Assembly: GCF_000725485.1 (NCBI RefSeq)
Contig: NZ_JOAG01000044.1
Span: 11,707-75,706, forward strand
Direction: 5' to 3'
DNA length: 64,000 bases
Origin: Nonomuraea candida
Lineage (GTDB): Bacteria > Actinomycetota > Actinomycetes > Streptosporangiales > Streptosporangiaceae
The notes beneath the pieces were generated by a model. It worked only from the letters and a program-made list of their open reading frames with translations. It ran no database searches and had not been told where the DNA came from. The number at the start of each line of letters is the position of its first letter. Position 1 is the first letter of the stretch. Of the stretch, positions 57,713-64,000 are shown in pieces. Both the position numbers and the translations under genes were made by a program.

Positions 57713-58926
57713 AGGCCCGGCCCGGCCGGCGCGAGGGGCAGACGCGCCCTGACCTCGAACCCGCCGCCGGGCAGCGGCGCGGCCTGGAACTCTCCGCCCA
57801 GCAGCCGGCAACGCTCCCGCATGCCGGGGATCCCGCGGCCGGGCGGGCGCGGCTCGGCCGCGTCGTGAGCCGGGGCGGCGCGGCGGCCCTCGTCGGTCAC
57901 GCGGATCTCCAGCGCCTCGGACCCCGGGGTCAGCGCTATCGTGACCCGGGTCGGGCCGGCATGGCGCACCACGTTGGTGATCGACTCCTGCACGATCCGG
58001 TAGGCGGCGCTTCCCACCGCGCCGGGCAGCGGCGCCACGGGCGGGGTCTCCTCCAGCCGCACGTCGAGCCCCGCCTCGCGCGCCTTGGCGGCCAGCTCGT
58101 CGATCTGTCCCAGCCCGGGGTACGGGCCCCGCCCCTCGTCGTCCGTGCCGTCGTCGTCACGGAGCACCCCGAGGACGGCCCGCATCTCCCGCAGCGCCCG
58201 GGAACTGGTCTGCTCGACGGTGCGCAGCGCCTCGCGCGCCGCCTCCGGCCGCCGGTCGAGCACGTGCGCGGCGACCCCGGACTGGACGTTGATGATCGCT
58301 ATGGCGTGGGCGACGGTGTCGTGGACCTCGCGCGCGATCCGGAGCCGTTCGGCGTTCACCCGGGCGCGCGCCTCCTCCTCCCGCGTGCGTTCGGCCGCCT
58401 CGGCCCGCTCCTGCGCCTCGGCCGCGATGACCTGCCGGGACCGGACGGACTCGCCGAGGGCCGCGCTCATGACCGACGCGCCGATCCGGAAGTACACCCA
58501 GCCGATGGCGGCGCGTGGCTCGATGTCGGCCGCGGCGACGAGCCAGGTGGCGGTGAGCACGGAGGTGCCCACGCCGGCGATCACCAGCGACCGCCGCCCG
58601 TCGCCGTAGGCGGCGAGGGTGTACAGGGCGACGAAGAGCCCGAGCCAGCCGGGCCCGTCGGGGAAGTCGAGGGTGTAGTACGCCGCGCTGGCCAGCGCGG
58701 TGATGACGAACACCGGCACCGGCCACCGGCGGCGCACGGCGATCGCCACGCCACTCACGATCAGCAGCCCGTAGCCCAGGTTCCCGAGATCGGTGAGGGG
58801 ACGCTGGACCACCTCGCCGGCGTTGCGCACCATCGTGCCCTGAACCTGCATCACGGTGATGAAGAGCGCGAGCAGCACGTCCTGCGCCGGCGCGGGCAGG
58901 CGCGAGGCCATCACGCGGTGTTCCAT
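57709..58926 (-). CDS. Sensor histidine kinase (HisKA_3 type)
   Basis: A 405-residue membrane kinase. The N-terminal about 150 residues have four to five membrane segments (DVLLALFITVMQVQG, LGYGLLIVSGVAIAVRRRWP, VFVITALASAAYYTLDF, WLGLFVALYTLAAYGDG). Then a coiled linker, the dimerisation/phospho-His box LRIAREVHDTVAHAIAIINV, and a HATPase domain (AVGSAAYRIVQESITNVVRH, LEIRVTDEGRRAAP, GRGIPGMRERCRLLGGEFQA). No extracellular sensor domain, so it may sense the membrane itself. Coupled to the response regulator downstream by GTGA overlap. Confidence 0.95.
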   Translation of the reverse strand: MEHRVMASRLPAPAQDVLLALFITVMQVQGTMVRNAGEVVQRPLTDLGNLGYGLLIVSGVAIAVRRRWPVPVFVITALASAAYYTLDFPDGPGWLGLFVALYTLAAYGDGRRSLVIAGVGTSVLTATWLVAAADIEPRAAIGWVYFRIGASVMSAALGESVRSRQVIAAEAQERAEAAERTREEEARARVNAERLRIAREVHDTVAHAIAIINVQSGVAAHVLDRRPEAAREALRTVEQTSSRALREMRAVLGVLRDDDGTDDEGRGPYPGLGQIDELAAKAREAGLDVRLEETPPVAPLPGAVGSAAYRIVQESITNVVRHAGPTRVTIALTPGSEALEIRVTDEGRRAAPAHDAAEPRPPGRGIPGMRERCRLLGGEFQAAPLPGGGFEVRARLPLAPAGPGL

Positions 58927-59197
58927 GCCGCGATCCTACGGTCGCCGCTCGCGCGGGCACTCCGCCCGGACGCGCGGCCCCGTACGGCGACGGGCGTATC
59001 GGGGCACGGGGTCCGTACGCAGAACTGCGTAGATCCCACCGTCCCCTGCCGGAAGCCCCGGCCGCCCCGGCCGCGCGACGATCGCTGCGACGTCAACCAC
59101 TTCGACCCCTCACGCCCGTCACCGGCGTCTCACCCGGGACGGGCCGAGCCGCCGGGCACCTGCTGCCGGTGCCCGGCATCCGACCGAAAGGATCCTC

Positions 59198-59611
59198 ATG
59201 TCCGTCCGTCACCTGCCGGCCGCCGCCGCGGCCGCCCTGCTCGGAGTCGTGGGGCTCGCCACACCGGCGGCCGCGCACGCTCTGGTCCAGCCCGTCGGCG
59301 CTTACACCTTGACCTCCGGGCGTACGTGGAGCTTGGTGGCGGCGCTGCTGGGGCTGGCCGGCGTGATCATCGGCGGGCTGGCCCTGGCCCGTCGCGCCGG
59401 CGCCGGGAGGAGGAAGGCCGTCGTGGCCCTGGTGGCGGGGCCGGCCTGCGCGGTCATCGGCGGGCTGGTCGTCGCCGTGGCCGACGGCGGCCCCGGCACG
59501 GGCTACGGCATAGTCGGGGGCTACCTGGACCTGGCGCTCGGGCTGCTCGCCACGGCCCTCGGCGCCCTGGCCCTGGCCCGCGCCCGCCGAGCGCAGCAGC
59601 GCACCCCATGA
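59198..59611 (+). CDS. Small membrane protein (DUF6223-like)
   Basis: A 137-residue protein with an N-terminal signal-like helix (RHLPAAAAAALLGVVGLATP, AAAHA) and three membrane segments (SLVAALLGLAGVIIGGLALA, KAVVALVAGPACAVIGGLVV, IVGGYLDLALGLLATALGAL). The pattern GGxxVAVADGGPGTGYGIVGGY between the last two is characteristic of a small actinobacterial family. Function unknown. It stands alone, divergent from the two-component system across 271 bases that show no other gene. Confidence 0.7.
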   Translation: MSVRHLPAAAAAALLGVVGLATPAAAHALVQPVGAYTLTSGRTWSLVAALLGLAGVIIGGLALARRAGAGRRKAVVALVAGPACAVIGGLVVAVADGGPGTGYGIVGGYLDLALGLLATALGALALARARRAQQRTP

Positions 59612-59837
59612 CCCCGCTCGATGACCCCGCTCGGCAGGACCAGGTGCGCTCCCGGATCGCTTGATGACTACAGGCGGCCGGTGCGGGGCGGGTTCCGGCC
59701 CGGCCCGGCCGCCCGGCGCAGCGGGCGGGCACCGTACGCACGCCGCGGGGAGCAGGGCTTCCTGCGGCTGGATCCGCTGCAACCGACTCCGGGGCGACGG
59801 GGTTCTCCAGGGTGTTGCCAGTGAGAGGAGTGCGGTG

Positions 59838-60308
59838 ATGACCATGGAGACTTCCGTGGAAGGGCGACAGGCGGGCGGCGCGTGGGCGGTGATGGAGAAG
59901 TTCTATGCCGCCGAGGCGGCGTACGTGGCCGCGGGCGGGTACGGGAAGGCCAGCTATGACCGGGTCGCCGCGTACCTGGATCCGGAGGTGGTGCTGCACC
60001 AGGCTCCGGGCCTGCCGTTCACGGGCACGGGGACGTGGCGGGGCCGGGACGGCATGGAGCGGTTCCTGGCCGCCTTCAGCGAGGTCTGGGAATCGATGGA
60101 GTTCCTGGAGCAGGAACACTGGGGCGACGGGGACACCGTGGTGGTGCGCAACCGGGTGCGGTTCCGCGCCCGGGCCACGGGCCGCGAGGTCGACACGCTG
60201 ATCGTGCAGCTGATCACCGTTCGCGACGGCCGCATGCTCGAGTGCCGCCCCTTCTACTGGGACCCGGCCGCCGTCGCCCGGGCCTGCGACCCGGCAGGGC
60301 CGCGGTGA
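59838..60308 (+). CDS. SnoaL-like/ester-cyclase-type NTF2 protein
   Basis: A 156-residue NTF2-fold protein: VMEKFYAAEAAYVAAGGYGK, ASYDRVAAYLDPEVVLHQAP, GLPFTGTGTWRGRDGMERFL, AAFSEVWESMEFLEQEHWGD and VQLITVRDGRMLECRPFYWD. The RGRDGMERFLAAF segment and final FYWD are typical of SnoaL-like proteins. Role uncertain (small-molecule binding, isomerase or hydrolase). ATG 59838 with GAGAGGAG ten bases upstream. Next is a P450 remnant; the two may once have formed a catabolic or tailoring pair. Confidence 0.8.
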   Translation: MTMETSVEGRQAGGAWAVMEKFYAAEAAYVAAGGYGKASYDRVAAYLDPEVVLHQAPGLPFTGTGTWRGRDGMERFLAAFSEVWESMEFLEQEHWGDGDTVVVRNRVRFRARATGREVDTLIVQLITVRDGRMLECRPFYWDPAAVARACDPAGPR

Positions 60309-60341
60309 GCGGGGCGGCGGTGATCAGCCGGCGGCGTCGCG

Positions 60342-60533
60342 AAGACCAGGCCCGTCGCGGCCGTGGCCGCGGCGAACATCGGCCTCCTCGCCGGCCTGGA
60401 CTACGAGGCGCCCCCGCAGGACCTGACCATCTCCCTGCGGCGCGTCCCGGCCCGCCCGGCGAGCGGCTTCCGGATCGCCGTCCCCCTGCGTGAGCGGGGG
60501 AGAGGTGAGAAAGCGGTTGAGGCGGCTTGCTGA
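60342..60533 (+). pseudogene. Cytochrome P450 C-terminal remnant
   Basis: One frame reads 63 residues to the TGA at 60531-60533: PVAAVAAANIGLLAGLDYE, APPQDLTISLRRVPARPASG, FRIAVPLRERGRG. The DLTISLRRVPARPxSGF motif is the common C-terminal end of actinobacterial P450s. The haem-binding Cys region and everything before it are absent, and no start exists. It is a scrap left by deletion. Confidence 0.55.
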
Positions 60534-60594
60534 GGGTACGGGAGGGGACCCGGCGCACCAGAGCGCCGGGCGTGCTCCCCGCAAGGAACCCTTC

Positions 60595-60984
60595 ATGCGA
60601 CTGGATCTCAACGTCAGCCTGTCCGCAGGCGCCCCCGTCGTCGGCGTGGCCGGCGAGGTCGACCTGCTCACCGCCGACGATCTGTACGAATTCCTCGCCA
60701 CGGTGATCCGGCAGCGTGGCCCCCGGCTGAGCGTGGACCTGCGGCGGGTGACCTTCATGGACTCGCGCGGCGCCACCGCCCTGCTGCGGGCGCGCCGGCT
60801 GGCCCGCTCGCTCGGGGGGAACCTGACGCTGTTCGGCCCCAGCGCGCCGGCGGCCCTGGTGCTGCGGGCCGGCACCGGCTCGGGCGATCAGCTCGGCATG
60901 CTGCCTTCCCGCGCCCCCGCAGGACGCGATCGCGACATCCCCGTCCCCGCCGTCAGCAGCCGCAGGGCGTCGGAGGAGCGCTGA
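60595..60984 (+). CDS. STAS-domain protein (anti-sigma-factor antagonist)
   Basis: A 129-residue STAS protein: MRLDLNVSLSAGAPVVGVAG, EVDLLTADDLYEFLATVIRQ, RGPRLSVDLRRVTFMDSRGA, TALLRARRLARSLGGNLTLF. The conserved DSxG phosphorylation site reads MDSRGATAL (Ser in a DSRG context). Such proteins are phosphorylated by anti-sigma kinases such as RsbW and free a sigma factor. The C-terminal 30 residues overlap the 3' end of the convergent XRE gene by 97 bases and are probably disordered. Start ATG 60595 with AAGGAA upstream. Confidence 0.85.
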   Translation: MRLDLNVSLSAGAPVVGVAGEVDLLTADDLYEFLATVIRQRGPRLSVDLRRVTFMDSRGATALLRARRLARSLGGNLTLFGPSAPAALVLRAGTGSGDQLGMLPSRAPAGRDRDIPVPAVSSRRASEER

Positions 60985-61781
60985 TCGTGCGCGGTGTAGA
61001 TCTCGAGCCGGTGGTCGGGGCTGTCGGGCTGGAGCCAGACCTGGTAGTCGACGTCGAGGTCTCCGGCCGTGGGGTGGTGGAGCCGCTTGAGGCCGGCGGT
61101 GCAGTCGCCGACGTGGCCGGCCGCCCAGAGCGTGGCGAACTCGCGGCTGCGCATGGTGAGCTCGCCGATCAGCTCGGCGAGGCGGGCGTCGCCGGAGTGG
61201 CGGCCGCTGACCAGGCGCAGGTAGGCGACGTGGTTCTTGGCGAGGTCGTCCCAGTTGCGGTGCAGCTCGCGGGCGTGGGGGTCGAGGAAGAACCAGCGTG
61301 AGAGCGACGGCCGGCCGGCGGCGTCGGCCGGCGCGTCGAAGTCGAGGTGCGGCGTGAGCAGGGCGTGGCCGGCGCGGTTCCAGGCGAGCACGTCGTTGCG
61401 CCTGCCGAGAACGAGAGCCGGCGTGTTCTCGCCCAGAGCGTCGAGGAGGGCGAGCACCCGGGGATGGGCCCGCTCCGGACGGGGACGGACCAGCGTGGTG
61501 ACAGGACGCCGGCGCGCCAGGTTGCGCAGGTGGGCGGTCTCGGTCTCGTCCAGGCGCAGGACCCTGGCGAGCGCGTCGAGGACCTGCCCGGAGGCGCCGT
61601 CGGCCTGATCCTGTTCCAGGCGGGTGTAGTAGCTGATGCTGATGCCGGCGAGCTGGGCGAGCTCCTCGCGCCGCAGCCCGGGGACCCGGCGGACCGTTCC
61701 ATGGCCGGCGATGCCCGCCTGCGCCGGCGTCACCCGGTCGCGGCGGCTGCGCAGAAACGCGCCAAGGCTCTCTCGTTCCAC
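60888..61781 (-). CDS. XRE-family regulator, MmyB-like
   Basis: A 297-residue relative of the regulator at 1375. HTH: SLGAFLRSRRDRVTPAQAGI, RRVPGLRREELAQLAGISIS, YYTRLEQDQADGASGQVLDA. MmyB-like part: ALVLGRRNDVLAWNRAGHAL, YLRLVSGRHSGDARLAELIG, GLKRLHHPTAGDLDVDYQVW. The GTG start at 61781 gives the usual first helix. It diverges from the MFS exporter at 61886 over 104 bases and probably regulates it. The final 30 residues (SRSRPAGAREGS) extend over the end of the STAS gene. Confidence 0.9.
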   Translation of the reverse strand: MERESLGAFLRSRRDRVTPAQAGIAGHGTVRRVPGLRREELAQLAGISISYYTRLEQDQADGASGQVLDALARVLRLDETETAHLRNLARRRPVTTLVRPRPERAHPRVLALLDALGENTPALVLGRRNDVLAWNRAGHALLTPHLDFDAPADAAGRPSLSRWFFLDPHARELHRNWDDLAKNHVAYLRLVSGRHSGDARLAELIGELTMRSREFATLWAAGHVGDCTAGLKRLHHPTAGDLDVDYQVWLQPDSPDHRLEIYTAHDQRSSDALRLLTAGTGMSRSRPAGAREGSMPS

Positions 61782-61885
61782 GCTCCGATGGTAGGCACCC
61801 GTCCCGGGTGCGTGCCTGCCCCTGTCAGTGGTACCCACGGCAGGGATCTGGCCCGCCCGTACGCCCCCGCCGCACCGTGGAGCCC

Positions 61886-63103
61886 ATGACACAGGAGATG
61901 CACGCACCCATTGCGGTCGAGGACTCGGAGGAACCGGCTTCCCCTGCCCGGCGGGGCCCGTCGTGGACACTTCTCGCCCTGGCCGTCAGCGCCTTCGCGA
62001 TCGGCACGACGGAGTTCATGACCAACGGCCTGCTGCTCACGCTCTCGGACGAGTTCGCGGTGCCCGTGGCCACGACCGGGCTGCTGACCACGGGGTACGC
62101 CGCCGGGGTCGTGGTGGGCGGCCCGGTGCTGGCGGCCCTGACCCTGCGTACCCCGCGCAAGAGGCTTCTGGTGACCCTGCTGGCGATCTTCCTCGTGGGC
62201 AACGCCGTCTGCGCGCTCGCGCCGTCCTTCGGCGTCCTGATGGCCGGGCGATTCGTCTCGGCGATCAGCCACGGCGCCTACTTCGGCGCCGCTTCCGTGG
62301 TCGCGGCCTCCCTCGTGCCGGTACGGCGCAGGGCGGCGGCCATCGCGTTCATGTTCACCGGGCTGACCCTGGCCAACGTGCTGGGCATGCCGCTGGGCAC
62401 CTTCGTCGGCCAGTGGCTCGGCTGGCGCGAATCGTTCGGCCTGGTGATCGTCCTCGGGCTCGTCGGCCTCATCGGCGTCCTGGTCCTCACCCCGGCGGAG
62501 CGGACGGCCTCGGCCACGCGGCTGCGGGACGAGCTGCGTCCCTTCCGCTTCCCGGCCGTGTGGGGGGCGCTGGCGACGACGGCGATCGGCTTCGGCGGGC
62601 TCTTCGCCTCCTTCACCTACATCACGCCGCTGCTGACGACCGTCACCGGCTTCCCGGAGAGTGCGCTGACCTGGCTGCTGATGATCTACGGCGCGGGCCT
62701 GGTCGCCGGGAACTGGGCCGGAGGACGTGCCGCCGACCGGTACCCGAACGCGACGATCGCGGTGCTGCTCGTGCTCCTCATCACCGCGTTGGCCGGGCAG
62801 TCGTTGCTGGCCGGGGTGCCGGTCCTCACCGTGGTGCTGCTCTTCGTGGTCGGCGCCGCCGGGTTCGGGCTGATCTCGCCGTTGCAGAACCGGGTTCTGG
62901 CGGTGGCGGGGAGCGCGGCGACCATGATCTCGACGGCCAACATCGCCGCCTTCAACTTCGGGGCGACCCTCGGCAGCCTCGCCGGCGCGGCCACCCTTGA
63001 GGCCGGCCTCGGCTACACCGCACCCGGCTACGCCGGAGCCGCCATGAGCCTGGCCGGCCTGGCCGTCTTCGGCCTCACCGCCCGAGCCACGCGCAGCCGC
63101 TGA
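61886..63103 (+). CDS. MFS exporter (AraJ/chloramphenicol-resistance type)
   Basis: A 405-residue, 12-segment MFS protein. FAIGTTEFMTNGLLLTLSDE and LTTGYAAGVVVGGPVLAALT are typical of the AraJ/Cmx/YdhP group; AISHGAYFGAASVVAASLVP and TLANVLGMPLGTFVGQWLGW are the motif region of that group. Expected role: proton-driven export of small molecules, sometimes chloramphenicol. The substrate cannot be told. ATG 61886, GGAG just upstream. Divergent from its likely XRE regulator. Confidence 0.92.
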   Translation: MTQEMHAPIAVEDSEEPASPARRGPSWTLLALAVSAFAIGTTEFMTNGLLLTLSDEFAVPVATTGLLTTGYAAGVVVGGPVLAALTLRTPRKRLLVTLLAIFLVGNAVCALAPSFGVLMAGRFVSAISHGAYFGAASVVAASLVPVRRRAAAIAFMFTGLTLANVLGMPLGTFVGQWLGWRESFGLVIVLGLVGLIGVLVLTPAERTASATRLRDELRPFRFPAVWGALATTAIGFGGLFASFTYITPLLTTVTGFPESALTWLLMIYGAGLVAGNWAGGRAADRYPNATIAVLLVLLITALAGQSLLAGVPVLTVVLLFVVGAAGFGLISPLQNRVLAVAGSAATMISTANIAAFNFGATLGSLAGAATLEAGLGYTAPGYAGAAMSLAGLAVFGLTARATRSR

Positions 63104-63276
63104 CCCTCGAAGAGCGTGGCGGGCGCCCTGCCGCGGGCTAGGCGGAAGGCTGCCGCGCGGGTACGGACGGGAACGGCACGGGCTCGGCGCGCGGCGCGGC
63201 CAGGTCGTGGGCCGAGCGGGTGAGCGACGTACAACGCCGTGCGCAGCCACCGTACGGAGCGGTCCTGCTCGGGCGG

Positions 63277-63356
63277 CGGCACCGCCGAGCCGAACATCGC
63301 CGCCGCGACCCGGCACCGCCGAGCCGAACACTCAACACCGCGACCCGGCACCGCCA
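63277..63356. repeat. 34/35-bp tandem repeat downstream of the MFS gene
   Basis: CGGCACCGCCGAGCCGAACA starts at 63277 and 63311, and a partial copy starts at 63346. Between copies runs a less conserved stretch ending in GCGACC. It overlaps the last codons of the HATPase gene and the gap to the MFS stop; the remaining gap shows nothing. Confidence 0.85.
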
Positions 63357-63784
63357 CGACCTCGCGCGCCCCGGACGCGCGGCCCGGGGAGGGTGGCGCT
63401 GATGGTGATGCCGGCGGCGGGCACCGCGTTCACCGACAGCCCGCCGCCCAGCTCCGCGAACTCGGCGTGCCTGGCCCGCAGCCGGTCCGAGAGCCGCTCC
63501 GGGAGCAGTCCGTGCCCGTCGCCGCTGAGCGTCAGGCGCAGGCCGCGGACGCTCACGGTGAGCGCGACGCCCACGCACCGCACCGACCCGTCCAGCGCGA
63601 AGCCGTCCAGCGCGTCGCGGATCGTGGCATGGACGAGCTCCGCGCCGCGCCCGGTGAGGGGCTCGCCGGGAAGTGCCCACACCTCCACGGCGATCCCGGT
63701 GGAGCGGGACCACCGTTCCAGCCGGCCGGGCAGATCCCGCGCGGGCTCGACCCGTTCGTCGGGGCGGAGTGCGTCCAGTGCCAT
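63332..63784 (-). CDS. Histidine-kinase-like ATPase domain protein
   Basis: A 150-residue stretch that resembles the C-terminal HATPase of NarL-type sensor kinases: LVHATIRDALDGFALDGSVR, VGVALTVSVRGLRLTLSGDG, RHAEFAELGGGLSVNAVPAA and GITISATLP. The dimerisation/His box is missing, and the N and G1 boxes are weak (SGDGHGLLP). It may be a degenerate or stand-alone ATPase. ATG 63784. The gene upstream is the partial NTF2-like gene. The tail is Arg/Gly-rich and read from the tandem repeat. Confidence 0.6.
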   Translation of the reverse strand: MALDALRPDERVEPARDLPGRLERWSRSTGIAVEVWALPGEPLTGRGAELVHATIRDALDGFALDGSVRCVGVALTVSVRGLRLTLSGDGHGLLPERLSDRLRARHAEFAELGGGLSVNAVPAAGITISATLPGPRVRGARGRGGAGSRC

Positions 63785-63820
63785 CGATCTTCCTTGACTG
63801 TCGGTACGGTGATGCGGATT

Positions 63821-64000
<180 letters not shown>

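Overview
The window is GC-rich actinomycete DNA with dense short-gap genes, many GTG starts, ATGA/GTGA stop-start overlaps, SARP and LuxR-type regulators and an mre-rod cluster. It most resembles the Streptosporangiales (Nonomuraea or Actinomadura type). The genus is an inference; there is no rRNA or tRNA in the window to settle it.

Layout. 0-13.4 kb is mixed accessory ground: a truncated rhodanese, an XRE regulator coupled to a kinase-like gene, a SnoaL-like/NmrA-like pair, a SapA-like secreted protein, two broken genes (serine hydrolase, ThDP enzyme), an aminoglycoside-phosphotransferase-like gene, an EEP hydrolase, a divergent ArsR/MFS pair and a divergent carboxylesterase/TetR pair. 13.4-34.4 kb looks like a biosynthetic cluster for a halogenated arylamine. 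Minus-strand genes encode a large LuxR regulator, a PabC-like lyase, an adenylating enzyme and an AhpD-like protein. A tightly coupled plus-strand operon then runs from 18524 to 34427: FAD monooxygenase, tryptophan-type halogenase, flavin reductase, adenylating enzyme, DUF3050 haem-oxygenase-like protein, class II DAHP synthase, ALDH/acyl-CoA reductase-like protein, PabAB, benzoate-CoA-ligase-like enzyme, ScyD/ScyE-like secreted protein, MFS exporter and SARP. The logic reads as chorismate, then aminodeoxychorismate, then p-aminobenzoate, then aryl-CoA, then a possible aldehyde, with halogenation and oxygenation.

34.5-38.2 kb, converging on the SARP gene, is the most unusual element: a two-gene RiPP locus. 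The precursor (37598-38119) has a mersacidin-type leader with an NPAG motif and a cysteine-free core of 22 (N/S)TR units, mostly at a five-residue period. The adjacent LanM-type enzyme keeps the dehydratase residues, but both cysteine zinc ligands of its cyclase domain are alanine. Substrate and enzyme have therefore lost cysteine chemistry together, which points to a dehydration-only (or phosphorylation-only) modification of an Arg-rich repeat peptide. An 11-bp-period direct repeat upstream of the precursor could be a SARP operator, and a hairpin holding the lanM Shine-Dalgarno lies between the two genes.

38.4-47.2 kb holds a Kef-type antiporter, a LuxR regulator with a probable palindrome-associated frameshift, an ABC exporter, a RidA/WYL pair, an AraC regulator and an acyl-CoA ligase. 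47.5-53.2 kb is the cell-elongation cluster mreB-mreC-mreD-PBP2-rodA, with an M29 aminopeptidase converging on it. 54.5-64 kb is regulatory and accessory: two ArsR-type regulators, an ArsO-like remnant, a NarL-type two-component system, a SnoaL-like protein, a P450 remnant, a STAS protein, an XRE/MFS pair and a histidine-kinase-like ATPase domain. Short in-frame tandem repeats (15-36 bp) recur in many genes and at gene ends, mainly between 14 and 38 kb and again in mreC.
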